64,000 nucleotides of DNA from Ascarosepion bandense (lineage: Eukaryota; Mollusca; Cephalopoda; Sepiida; Sepiidae). This document shows, one piece after another, positions 11,501 through 21,400 of this stretch (the stretch's first letter is position 1; the number at the start of each line of letters is the position of its first letter). A program made the translations under genes and the position numbers. Below the pieces are notes generated by a model. It was not told where the DNA came from. It saw nothing but the letters and a program-made list of their open reading frames with translations, and ran no database searches. The stretch is from positions 7,379,001-7,443,000 of the forward strand of contig JBBBDQ010000330.1 of NCBI GenBank assembly GCA_037127315.1, written 5' to 3'.

Positions 11501-11534
<34 letters not shown>

Positions 11535-11535
11535 G
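11320..11535 (+). repeat. Interspersed repeat R1 (pair with 57580-57790)
   Basis: Matches 57580-57790 in the same orientation. Shared blocks are the CTCCTGTC start, 'atggcttaatgtaaggtacttaata' against 'gtcttaatgtaagatgctcaata', GTACATCAATATATAT, 'ccgtcattttagacagcatat' and 'gcatgggcccatttgtgtg'. Both copies end in a (TA)n tract, and the copy here leads into the PLE end. The class is unknown; being next to the PLE end it may be the outer part of that element. Confidence 0.65.
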
Positions 11536-11559
11536 GAAAAAGTATTAAAAAGTTGTAAG

Positions 11560-11690
11560 TTAAAAATGTATTTTTTTGACAGCATTTATTTATTTCTATT
11601 CTTATATATATATTTGATATTTCAGACCAGTCTCGGCCTTTCATCAGAAACAAATTTAAACTAGAAGCATCCGTCACGTGATGTAGAAAG
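11560..11690 (-). mobile_element. Penelope-like terminal region with a canonical CUGAUGA core
   Basis: On the minus strand this reads GTTTCTGATGA, then AGGCC-GAGACT-GGTCT (a 5-bp stem with a 6-nt loop), then GAAAT. That is the order of a hammerhead catalytic core (CUGAUGA, stem II, GAA). The same block, decayed, is at 31900-31990 (+). It lies directly 3' of the endonuclease frame at 11788-12150, as expected for the terminal repeat of a PLE; hammerhead motifs are an established feature of PLE ends. Stems I and III are AT-rich and could not be verified by eye. Confidence 0.6.
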
Positions 11691-11787
11691 CAATAGAGTT
11701 TGAATATTTTTAAATGTAAATCTAACTGTAATAATACTTTTAAATGTTGCTTTAAAGAAAATTTTTTTAAGTGTATCTAAAAAATGT

Positions 11788-12150
11788 TTAACTGTTGAAA
11801 TATTTATAAAGATTCAAAATACCTAAGTCCCTATTTAACCCTAGCCTATATGTATTTAATTTTAAACTCCAGTATTTTTTTTTTCTTTCTGTGTGAGTAT
11901 GTGGAACTAAAATCGGAATCTGTCAGTAAACATTTGCAGTTTTCTAATGCGTGTCCTGGTTGATTTAATTGTTCAGCTATGGGGCAATAAGGGTTGTTTT
12001 GGCATATGCTTAGTTTATGATTATTAAAACGGAATCTAAAACTGTTTCCAGATTCACCAATATATCCACTATTTGAACATATTGAGCAGAAGAGAAAATA
12101 TATTATATTTTGGCTGTCACAGGTGAGGTGTGGTGGGTGTAATTTGATGT
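11788..12150 (-). CDS. Penelope-like element, open GIY-YIG endonuclease C-terminus (subfamily 2)
   Basis: The minus strand is open for about 120 codons, from the (TA)n tract near 12155 to a TAA at 11788-11790. It reads HLTCDSQNIIYFLFCSIC, then SGYIGESGNSFRFRFNNHK, then CPIAEQLNQPGHALENC and finishes YWSLKLNT. These are the hallmarks of the C-terminal GIY-YIG nuclease of Penelope-like retroelements: the IIY strand, a Cys knuckle, YIGESG with the downstream Arg, NNHK, and an LNQPGH segment. In the family it cuts target DNA to prime reverse transcription. No RT is present upstream because the frame is cut by the microsatellite. The absence of stops suggests a younger insertion than the relic at 1.5 kb. 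It is a fragment of a mobile element, not a host gene. Confidence 0.8.
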
Positions 12151-12152
12151 TG

Positions 12153-12155
<3 letters not shown>

Positions 12156-12187
<32 letters not shown>
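12156..12187. repeat. (TA)n microsatellite
   Basis: About 16 TA units at the 5' truncation point of the PLE endonuclease frame. Confidence 0.95.
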
Positions 12188-12188
<1 letters not shown>

Positions 12189-12235
12189 ATAGAAAGAACT
12201 TCTTCAATCTGGTAATAGTTTTATTGATGGAATTA

Positions 12236-12288
12236 GTTTTATGCAAATAGGGGGTGTCAAATTTTATGCAAATAGAGGGTGTCAAATT
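12236..12288. repeat. 26-bp direct duplication
   Basis: TTTTATGCAAATAG then GGGTGTCAAA occurs twice back to back with one base difference. Each unit contains ATGCAAAT, the POU octamer. Probably a chance local duplication. From 12290 to 13080 I see nothing else. Confidence 0.8.
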
Positions 12289-13093
12289 TTAACCAGTATC
12301 TGTTGTATTTCTTACCTCCTACACCACAGTATATAAGACTGAATCTATAAAAAAAAAAAATAAATAAAAAGAAGAAATTCTTTCTTTGGAAGAATTAAAT
12401 GCTTTTTTTTATTTTTATTTTGTAAATTGATTGTCTAGATATAAGGTGATATCAAAAAGCTACCAGATTTGGTTGAAGAATAAATACACTATAACTCTAG
12501 TAAACAATTGGTATAGAAAAATTCACAAATTTTTCTCACATTTTATATTGTTTTCTGGTAGAATGGTATCTGTGAATTTTTATCCTCTTGAAACTACACT
12601 TGAGAAACTTTAAAATTCATGAGCCAAACCTGTGTTTGTTATTCTTTGTCAGAAGCCTGATGAAATATTACGAGGGCTTTACTAACTGATTTGTTATGCT
12701 TTGAATGACATTTCAAGAAAGTAATTTGCTCATATTTGTCTGCATTTGAAAAGATTGCAGAGCCATTCTAATACAAGATTGCAAATTTTCATATAATAAT
12801 TGAACATGAGTAGATAATATAAAGCCTACTGTTTGACTGACTCAGTAGGCTAGGTCGCTATGAGTGTTTACTGGATATACATTTTTATTGAATGGTATAA
12901 TTTTCATTTTTCATTTTTGAATAAATAATTGAAATATATCCTTTTTTGTTTGTGTTCTTTATTTGGAAAGTCTAATTTACAAATAGGTGTTTGTATCTAT
13001 ATTTAATAGGATTATTTTAATTTTTTTCACAATACCAATGATTATCTGCGTGTATAGGGTGTGTTCACAAACTTTCTATTGGCACTGTTTGTA

Positions 13094-13095
<2 letters not shown>

Positions 13096-13131
<36 letters not shown>

Positions 13132-13150
13132 CATATATATATATATATAT
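13096..13150. repeat. (TC)n then (AT)n microsatellite
   Basis: A (TC)17 tract at 13096-13129 followed by (AT)9, ending where the left arm of the foldback begins. Confidence 0.95.
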
Positions 13151-13486
13151 AAAATAAAATAAATTTCGATGTTCAAAATTGTTGAATGATCATTTCAACA
13201 TAAAATCCCTAGGAGAGATTTCACATCTCATCGGCAACTACCACATTTCAAAATGAAATAAAAAAGAAATAAAAAATAAAAAAATTTGAAGGTTAAGAAT
13301 TCACCGGTGGAATTTTTTAACTTCTGCCGGTGAATTCTTAACCTTCAAATTTTTTTATTTTTTATTTCTTTTTTATTTCATTTTGAAATGTGGTAGTTGC
13401 CGATGAGATGTGAAATCTCTCCTAGGGATTTTATGTTGAAATGATCATTCAACAGTTTTGAACATCAAAATTTATTTTATTTTATA
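13149..13486. mobile_element. Foldback element, 159-bp arms
   Basis: Arms 13149-13307 and 13327-13485 are reverse complements with very few mismatches (for example TTTCGATG against TTTTGATG, and AATTGTTG against ACTGTTG) around a 19-nt spacer. Landmarks are GGTTAAGAATTCACCGG beside the spacer and 'ctaggagagatttcacatctcatcgg' in mid-arm. There is no coding capacity, so a MITE or foldback transposon is likely. The scattered mismatches argue against a pure assembly fold-back. A transcript would form a long hairpin. Confidence 0.9.
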
Positions 13487-13738
13487 ATTGGCTCTATAAT
13501 TTTAATTACATTGAGCTCTTCACCTGTATCATTTTTTAATATTAAAATATTAATATTAATTAGGATCGGGTCTTTGGGATTTACCTTCTTGCTTTTCCTT
13601 TTGGATTAAAGTTATTTTTAAAAATATATATATATATATATTTGTTATAAGTTTATAATAAAAAATATATAAGTTTATAATAAAAAAATATATATATATT
13701 TGTTATAAGGTTATAATAAAAACATAGTTTGCTGCAAA

Positions 13739-14158
13739 ACAAGAGCCATTGTATTTCAGTGCTTGCTTATTGGCACCTTGTCAGGCAGTAAAATATTTTT
13801 TCTGTTAGGAATCATTATATATAGAAACTTAAAAACAATACAGTTGTTACCATATTCTGACAATTAAGAGGCTGGATTTTTGGAAAGTTTGTCTCAATAA
13901 ACCAATAGAAAGCCAGGTCATGATGGATAGGAGGAATTTGATTATAAGGGTAAGATGGGTAGAGAATTGAAATGACTTCAAAACCCAGATCCTTTCAATG
14001 ACAGTGATGAAACATTCCTCCCCTTAATTATCTGGATATGGTAACAATTGTGTTAAAGTTTCTGTATATAATGATTCCTAACAGAAAAAATATTTCACTG
14101 CCTGATGAGGTGCAAATAAGCAAGCACCCAAACACAATGGCTCTTGTTGGCAACTCGT
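13739..14158. mobile_element. Inverted pair of PLE-type ends with hammerhead-like cores
   Basis: Left arm 13739-13870 is the reverse complement of right arm about 14030-14158, sharing 'caagagccattgt', 'gcttgcttatt', 'aggcagt', 'ttttctgttaggaatcattatata' and 'ttgttaccata'. Reading outward, each arm carries a hammerhead-like core. The left arm (minus strand) has CUGC-CUGACAA, a GGUGC...GCACU stem II, GAAA and a downstream GCAG that can close stem I. The right arm (plus strand) has an intact CUGAUGA and GGUGC...GCACC but CAAAC in place of GAAAC. Each copy carries a different core mutation, so both look inactive. Inverted terminal repeats are a known feature of Penelope insertions. Confidence 0.7.
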
Positions 14159-14470
14159 CTAGGAGAAAGACAAATCTGAATTCAGAACCTTAGGAGTACT
14201 ATTTGAGGACCTCATGGCACACTATGTGCACCAGTTCTTTGTATTCTGTTTTTCGAAATAAAATTGTTCAATTCTGCACAAGCCTTCACCACTATTATCA
14301 AATTATACATATGAGTAGTCTGTGCTTGGAATTGAGTAGTCTATTCTGTTCTAGGAGCTGAATTGTTGAGGATGATGTGAGAGTCAATTGTTTATAAACA
14401 AACAATTTTTTAAGCAAAATTAATATATAAAAGAATAGCAGCAGAGAAAATATGCAAAGCAAGCAAGCAT

Positions 14471-14920
14471 TTAGTATTTGTCTATATTTCTGAGATGAGG
14501 TAGTATTTACAGCATTTACATTATTCAGACTATTGTTTTCATCTTTGTTGCCATTTGTACAATGTTTCAGCCGTTGTATGCTCCGGCCTTCTTCAGGTGC
14601 TAGGATTTCGAACAGAACTGAACCGAACGTTGGTTAGTTCCTGACTTGACTCTAAGAGTTGTGAGTTTAATACCAGGCTACAGCAGTGATGAACAAGTAA
14701 CTTGCAGGGTTAGAGAGAAATAACTCATGACTTCCAGTTGAGGCTTTATGCAAAGAATGAGGATGATCTACCCCAATGATTGTAATAAAGGGTTCGGTTG
14801 AAATTCCTAGCACCTGAAAAGGGCCAGAGTGTACAACAGCCGAAATGTCATACAAATGGCAACAAAGATGAGGACAATAGTCCGAATAATGTGAATACTG
14901 TGAGCATTTAGTAATATCTC
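14471..14920 (+). mobile_element. tRNA-headed SINE-like repeat with inverted PLE-type ends
   Basis: The left arm (14471-14612, reversed) and the right end (about 14790-14905) share 'gttgccatttgtac', the 'ggccttcttcaggtgctagg' block and 'tattcagactattg'. Between them, 14625-14690 reads TTGGTTAGTTCC...GTGAGTTTAATACC, a tRNA-like A-box and B-box pair. The + strand then continues to CACCTGAAAAGGGCC...AGCCGAAAT, a decayed CUGANGA...GAAA core. The copy at 33440-33790 has the same order with a better B box (GTGAGTTCAATGCC). The structure is a pol III head joined to a PLE-like tail; the composite interpretation is inferred. Confidence 0.65.
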
Positions 14921-15540
14921 TCTTTAGAATTTATTTGGTACACCACTTTAAAATAACAAAGTTTAAAATAGGTAAAGACAGAGTTTTAAAATAATGAACT
15001 TTCAATTCAATTCCTTAATGGTAAGACTAAATATTTTATTCAGAGCAATCAAATATTTCAAGTGGATGAAATATAGAGTTTGGTTAAAAAATCCAATCAC
15101 TTGAAGAAACAGTTGAAATATCATGAATATGAGGACAACAGTCCAAACAATGTAAATCGTGTAAATGAGAGTTTCAAATTGTTGAATGTGTGAGGAAGTA
15201 CACAATGCTTTTGCCTAGTTACAAAGAAATCCAAAAGTTTGGTCTGTGATGGAGATCTATAAACAGTTCTTCGGCCAGAAGTTAGTGAATCACCAAGACT
15301 TTTATTTGTTATGGATTAACAGAGAGAAATTTGGTGCAGACTGTAATTTCAATACTGCTTCGTGGTGACTTCTTTATTTTCAATAACAATCCCAGTTCCA
15401 AGACAAGGGAATTTATTATTTATTTAGCTTGACTGACTGTCTAATTGGATGGGGCACAAAGTCAACAAAATCTTGGGTTTAAACATAGGCGTAAAATATG
15501 CAAACAGTTTGATCAGTAAGGGCTTGATGTGATTTTGTAT
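14921..15540. other. AT-rich DNA with a decayed PLE-type tail
   Basis: At 15105-15185 (+), 'cttgaagaaacagttgaaat...gaggacaacagtcc' repeats the tail found at 14850-14900. No gene seen in the rest. Confidence 0.45.
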
Positions 15541-16540
15541 TTTTTTTTAATAATTGTTTCACCCCAAGCAAGGCAGTACTGCCACTGGTGTGCAGGGGGT
15601 TACGTAAGAGGAGAGTGAAGAGGAAGAGGAACAGGTTACAGTGGTGGCAGAGAATGAGTAAGAAAAGGATGGAAACACAGGTGTGAAGAAAGCTGTGTGA
15701 GAGTAGAGTGAAAAGGGAGAAGAACAAGTAAATTTGTGCAGAGGGAGCACCAGGGAGCTAAGCTCATTAGAGCAGAAACTGTGAAAATATTTGTAGAAGA
15801 GACAGAGGGAAGCCACATCTCATTGGTGAGATAGTGACTGGAATTGAGTTGCCAGATTGTGATCGATTACATTGCAGATTCTCCTTTGGATTTTGTTGAG
15901 AACCAACCAGATGTGGAGTTACACAGTGGGGAAGTGCAAGAAAAGAATCTGATGGAGTAGAAGATTATATTTGATTGTTTTCACTGTAGAAGGATGGGAC
16001 CTAGTTGCCAGTCTAGTAGCTTGAGTAAATTCATGCAGAGGGAGCACTAGGGAGCTAGGCTCATTGGAGCAGAAGCTTTGAAAATATTTGTAGAAGAGAC
16101 AAAAGGAAGTCACATCTCATTGATGAAATAGTAACTGGAACTAAGTTGCCAGGTTGGGATCGATTACATTGCAGATTCTCCTTTGGATTTTGGTGAGAAC
16201 CAACCAAATGTGACATCAATATTCAATGCATGGGTGAATGGTAGATTTGTATATGTGCAAGATGGATTCAGACGAGAAAAACTTCCTGGACCAACACAGT
16301 GAACTGACTTTCCCAGCAACAGATTTAGCTATTGCTTCAGTGTAGTTGTTCCACTTCAGGTAGGCTGTGGGAATTAGGCCGAGGAGGTGCAGTGTATTGC
16401 TTTCAGGGAGACTATCCTGATCCATGCTGATAGGGGTGGGAGCAATTGTCTGTGGTGGCTAAAGGATAGCAGCTTCATTTTGGAAGCATTAAAATTTACG
16501 GGCCATTTCTTACCCTAGTACACCATAGTGGTGCTCATAC
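15541..16540 (-). pseudogene. LINE family A copy 4 with an internal 293-bp duplication
   Basis: The family tail (CACCCCAAGCAAGGCAGTAC) starts at 15560. The minus strand reads the usual C-terminal motifs (SYVTPCTPVAVLPCLG, MASLCLFYKYFHSF, LSSLVLPLHKF). The segment 15732-15907 recurs at 16025-16200 with the same unusual junction at 'gagaaccaacca', so one part was duplicated in tandem after the element had acquired a deletion. The 5' part (16216-16425) reads IYKSTIHPCIEY and LKWNNYTEAIAKS. Confidence 0.8.
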
Positions 16541-16845
16541 TAGGTTGTTGCTAGAACCTGGATAGAAATTAGAATTTTAAATATGATTCTGAAAGCTGGT
16601 AGGCCTTTCATACTTAGTGCAACATAGTCTTCCTCTTCCTATTTCCTGTCTGTTGGTCTTGTGCCTTACTAAGCTCAGCTTAGTAACATGCTAAAACCTA
16701 ACTCAAAACATGGATAATGTTATCTTTATCAACAAAATTTGACTAAAGTGGGTCATGAGTGATATGACTGAAAACACAGCTCAAATATTCAAGAAAAACC
16801 TATTCAGAACAGAAACTATGATCTGGAACTTTTTTATTAATTGTT

Positions 16846-17180
16846 CCCTTGATACAAGGTTCAAGAGCCACCCAAGGTAGAGGTTTACTGAATGAGGTTG
16901 TTGCATAAACGTAAAAAGAGGAAATAAGAATCACAAATTATGAGGATATATAAGAAAGATAATGTTTGACTCTAGACTTAAAGAAGTTAAAATTGTGATC
17001 ATCAGGGTTGGGAGTTTGTTTCACAAAGTAGCAGCTCTTGGGAAGAATTTGTTTAAGTGGAACTTTCTTCTTAGTAATGGAATATAAATGGAATGGAGAT
17101 GATTTGTCCTAATGTATGTGACATGACAGATTTTGAATATGAAGGTCTGAATGAATGAAAGCAGTGATAGAATATAACCT
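16846..17180 (-). pseudogene. LINE family C fragment (RT C-terminus)
   Basis: The minus strand reads NHLHSIYIPLLRRKFHLNKF, then FFPRAATLWNKLP, the standard 'FFPRT..LWN.LP' ending of CR1-type ORF2. Related decayed copies are at 22745-23060 and 27180-27290. The fragment is 5'- and 3'-truncated and meets an oppositely oriented LINE fragment at about 17180. Confidence 0.7.
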
Positions 17181-17880
17181 GAATCTGTCATGAAAATCCA
17201 GAATGTGGAATTAATAAATACTAAATACTTCAAATACTTCGGTGTATAGATTGGTTATAACAAATTTAGTAGCGGGGATAAAGAAAATGAACATAGAATA
17301 GGTTACACTAGGGGTACTTTTGCCCAACACTGCAAGTTGTTTCAAAACCAAAACATTAATCAAAGAACTTGGATCATATCCTTAAATAACCTCATCAGAT
17401 GTAGATTTTCATATGGATGTCATGAATGGCACCAAACTCATTCAGAAATATCTAAACTGTCAGCTGTATACAAATACTTTAGCAGATCAATGATCAAAAA
17501 TGACTTCCAGCAAATGAAGCATGTAGGTCTTAGAGAGGGCCATCCTTCTTCAAGCCTTGTTGACGGGTGCTAAACAATCACAAATAAAAAAATGTATCAA
17601 ATAACAGGAACCGCATCACTTGAGGACTTTTAACAGCAGCAACGACTAAAACAGATGGCTCATTTATCTTGAAGGGAAAATAATAACATAAGATGTTGAC
17701 ATTCCACATGATATTGAACAAAATGTTAGGAAGGAAATCCCCTTTAAAACTGGAAAGAGTGACAACAGTTAGTGAACTTGAGAAACTTATTTTCTTGATA
17801 GATATTTTAAGGAAAAGATTTTATAGCTTTCAATTCAGCACTTGCCGCAAAGTCAATGATTACCAAATGTTTCCTTATTA
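17180..17880 (+). pseudogene. LINE family D fragment (RT C-terminus)
   Basis: The + strand reads KYFKYFGV, a GYTRGTFAQHCKLFQNQNIN-type stretch, LNNLIRCRFSYGCHEW, then ITGTASLEDF and LTFHMI...LGRKSP. This order (YLGV, 'R...F...L..R.I...TR', 'L.YGCE.W', 'I.GT.S', 'GRKS') is the thumb and connection end of a LINE reverse transcriptase. Three stops are present. The RT catalytic region is absent. Confidence 0.7.
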
Positions 17881-17902
17881 GGAAATGGCTAATATTACTA
17901 TT

Positions 17903-18168
17903 AATAATAAAAAATAAACTTTTCCTTACACCTAATGGTGTGTAGGGCAGTGTTTTTGCTATTTCCGTAACAAACTGTTTTTTATGGGAAAGGGTTGTTT
18001 GCCCTGCACCTAACCCCCAAACCTGGAGGAAGGTGATTTTCTAAGCGTAGCTTAGATGTAACACATGGCCAAAAGTAGGGGGTACCTAGTGAGGATCGAA
18101 CTCACTACTCAGTTATAATGATTCTAGTGAGACAAGCTTGCTAACCATTATGCCACGCCGAGGTGCCC
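17903..18168 (-). mobile_element. tRNA-derived SINE, family 3, with probable target-site duplication
   Basis: The minus strand from the right end reads GGCGTGGCATAATGGTTAGC (A box TGGCATAATGG at 18155-18145) and GTGAGTTCGATCCTCAC (B box at 18103-18093), spaced as in a tRNA. The body runs leftward to an A/T-rich tail. Flanks AATATTACTATTA (17890-17902) and AATACTACTATTA (18169-18181) differ by one base and look like a 13-bp target-site duplication. The tRNA head is clear; the parent tRNA was not determined. Confidence 0.85.
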
Positions 18169-18569
18169 AATACTACTATTAGCATTACCATTAATTTGCA
18201 GAGTCCATTTTCCCCTGGCTTTTTGTGTGCTCAAGTGTTTCAGTATGTAAGGTAGTCAATATGTAAGGTGATGTGGTCACATGAGCTGAAAGCAAGAATC
18301 TTTTTTGTCCTGTCCAGTCTAGTAATTTCAAAATCTTAAAATCAATAATGATATAAATAGTGACAATAGTTCTAATAGTGTTTTACAGATTTCTCTGAAT
18401 GATAATGATTTACCTTCTGTTCTGTTGCTTGCATGACCTTTATAGAAGGAATATGAATAATAGGTGAATTTGGATGGAAAGAATTAATTTTCAGTTGACT
18501 TGAATCCTAAAAAAAAAAAAAAGGTAAAAGCTTATGCTTCTGATAGCTATCAGAAATCACAGATCATTT

Positions 18570-18660
18570 TAAATTTTTTTTTAATAATTTCACCCCAAGC
18601 AAATCAGCAAAACCACTAAGATGTGGGTGAAGTAGGGGTTACTGAGTGAACAAAACAAGA
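18570..18660 (-). repeat. LINE family A tail fragment
   Basis: Contains TTTCACCCCAAGCAAATCAGC and the 'ggggttactgagtg' block of the family's 3' end only. At 18800-18870 (+) a short frame reads GSEFPNEIKDELLHRSPISL, possibly another LINE scrap. Otherwise nothing is seen from 18170 to 19220. Confidence 0.6.
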
Positions 18661-19224
18661 TATTCATTTAAAATTCAAATCTGACTCATTGTTAAAAATA
18701 AATGAATTTTCTTGAATTTACAAACTTTGCTTAACCTACACAAAACTTGCAAAATTTCACACCTCAATGCGAAATGTTTGACATCCAATGGAAAGGCCAG
18801 AATCACATCCGGGAGTGAATTCCCAAACGAAATAAAAGACGAGCTTCTTCATCGTTCACCCATCTCCCTGTAGCTTCAAGTGTATAAGTAAAAGAAAAAA
18901 ATTATTAAGGATCGAGAACAAAAAAAAAGATAAAAATTAGTAATACGAAAGAAAAATATAATTATAAGAATCTGGGGTTGTAAGGTTGTTCAAAAGGAAC
19001 AACTCGCAGTTAGCTCAAGGGAAAAGGAAAAGGTAGTTATGATCAGGGATTGTAATACTGCTAAGAAGAAACAATTGCTAATCAGATTTAAAGGAGATTT
19101 TTTCTGTTATATACTCATTCTAAACCACAAGTATTTACTGGTGTTGATGCATTATTAACAAATATTTTTAGATTACACCTAAATAGATCTGGAAAATATT
19201 GGACATGATTTTTTTGTTTTATGA

Positions 19225-20187
19225 ATAGAAGCTGACGAGTTCATGACTAAACTGGCTGCCTGGAAAAATGCAGTTGAAGCTAAAGACCTCTGGGTGAATA
19301 TGGGAAAGACAAAAATCCTTTGTAGTCGACATGATGCTTCGAAGCCCATTGAAAACAGTAAATATCCATGTGGAGTGTGTTGTAAAGGTGTTGGTCATAA
19401 TTCCATACAGTGCACAACATGTGAACATTGGGTACACAAAGCCTGTACTGACTGGAAGGGTCGACTCGTAGACAATCCCAGCTTCAAATGCAGACGCTAT
19501 ATGGGTTTGATCCCTACAGAAACCGCTCATGCTCTTACCTACTTGGAGTTTGATGGAGAACAACTGGAAGTTGTCACCTCGTTCTGCTACCTGGGTGATG
19601 CCACTGGTGAGAGAGGGGGCTTCTATGACGCCACAACTGCCAGGTTAAGATCGGCATGGAAAAAGTTTAGAGAGCTCCTCCCCATCCTTACATGGCATCT
19701 CTCTGCACAACAAGGGCCATGTTTACAATTTGTGTGTGAGGTGTGTCCTTCTCCCTGCTAGTGAGACATGGCCTGTTACAGCTGAGGATATAGCCAGATT
19801 AGCCTGTAGTGATCACACCCTGATCCGCTGGATCTGTGCCTCAAAATTCTCTGACAGGGACCCCTTACATTCATTGAGGTCTAGACTGGGTCTGGCTAGT
19901 GTGGAGGAGGTTCTTCGGTGGAACAGACTGGGCTGGTATGGCCACCTTCAGCGCATGGACCAAGATGTGTGGCCTAGAAATGTTGAGAGCATTGTCATCC
20001 CTGTCTCCTACCCTAGAGGTCGCACACGGAAAAGATGGACCGACTGCATCAGTGAGGATCTGAAAAGCACCGGCCTCAAACCTGAGCAAGCAATGGATCG
20101 GGGGTGGTGGCGAATGAACATCAGATCTGGACGGCATGGCAGAACTTCCAACCCTCGGACACGGGGAAGACAGGGAAGGAAAACCTA
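19225..20187 (+). pseudogene. LINE family F: RT C-terminus with embedded PHD-type zinc finger
   Basis: Two overlapping frames are joined by a single frameshift near 19700. The first reads KLAAWKNAVEAKDLWVNMGK, then a PHD-like Cys/His cluster (CGVCCKGVGH, QCTTCEHWVHKAC, FKCRRY), then VTSFCYLGD. The second reads LPASETWPVTAEDIARL, WICASKFSD, LGWYGHLQRMD and RGRTRKRWTD, ending at a stop near 20187. This is the known animal LINE arrangement in which a zinc finger is inserted between the RT and the YLGD/thumb segment. The stretch is visibly richer in G+C than its surroundings. The catalytic RT core is missing upstream. A short (TAG)n and (CA)n tail follows the stop. Confidence 0.85.
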
Positions 20188-20950
20188 GTATTAGTAGTAG
20201 TAAGATAGCTGTCACAGAGACACACACACACACAAAGAACAAGAATTATTATGAAGAAAATTAATTTGCTGTTTGCACTAAGGATATGGAAAAGGCTTAT
20301 TTTCTATTAAAAATTATGAGTATAAAATAATACAGTATTTTTTGTTCCAACTTGAGAAATGTCATGTATCTTTTTTTTATTATTGGTGATAATAAATAAA
20401 TGAATTGTTTTAAACAGCAAAGAATATTGGATTTTTTCAGTACCCATACGTTGTTACTGAATGTGACACAAGGTCTGTTTTAAAAAAAAGTGGTTTTACA
20501 CGGCAATACTGCGAAAAAAATTGTTCTTTCTGGGGACGCCTCAGGTGCCGGGTAATGACTCCAGCCCTCTTCCGAAGGTGGGATACTGCCTGTGGGGAGG
20601 GATGGCTTAAATAATAATTTTTCAACTTTCCTTGATCGAAGCGAGTTTCGATACATGCTAAAAAAAGTTTTACAAAGTAAAAAGAAAAAAAAAGGTAATA
20701 AGGCTAAAAAATGGGTTTTATTACTTTTATTATTTTTTTTAAATTTCAGTTTTTTTAGTCAGAGCATAGTGTTTAACTTTTAAAAATGTGAAAAAAAATA
20801 TTTGAAACTATTATTATTGCAAGTTTTAAAAAAACGCTCTTTTTTTATTCCATTTGTTTTTTTAAAACAATGAAAACTTTTTTTTAATCATTTTAAAAAA
20901 TTTTATGAGAAGTTTTCATATTCGATAAACAGAAGAATGAGTAGTATTGA
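20188..20950. other. Low-complexity A/T-run DNA
   Basis: Homopolymer-rich. A GC-richer patch at 20525-20625 has no recognisable identity. Confidence 0.4.
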
Positions 20951-21400
20951 AATTTAATATATATGTGTACAAAACTTTCACGTGAATAATTAAATAAAGA
21001 AAGTACTTTGGTCGACAAATTCATAATCACAAACCGAATTTGCCGGTTTGGAAGACGTAAAGTGGCTGTCGAAAGGAAGTGTCACTGGCTACTAAATTGA
21101 ACGCACTCTCCGGGTCTTCATCCTTTAACCTTTTTGTACTTTGTACACGTAATGCTCAACTGCTGATTTACAACGTTTTCACTGAAAATTTAATGATTAT
21201 TGCGCAATATTCCATCTTCTAAGAGTTGACACGCTACCTGAAGAAAATATCGAAGGTTTAAAATCTACCGATTTGAAAAAATATATATATATATATATAT
21301 CGCGTGAGTGCATATTATTAAGTTTTTCAATTATAGTCGTCGTGTTATGAATCTTTCTGCATTAATGTTTTTTTTTCATTTTGTGAATGCGACTTGTTTG
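20951..21400 (+). promoter_or_regulatory. CpG-rich, repeat-poor stretch, candidate promoter region
   Basis: CpG dinucleotides are unusually frequent for this window (for example GGTCGAC, TGCCGG, GACG, TCGAAAG, CTCCGGG, TGCGC, ATCGCG, GTCGTCG), and no known repeat is seen apart from a short (TA)11 tract at 21281-21302. It lies about 4.3 kb upstream of the MPPE1 exon and in the right direction to hold a non-coding first exon and start site. This is inference from base composition only; no TATA or initiator element is claimed. Confidence 0.3.

Noticed and set aside
12236..12288. Tandem ATGCAAAT octamers as a POU-factor enhancer
   Set aside because: A 26-bp duplication explains both copies and nothing else supports a regulatory role.
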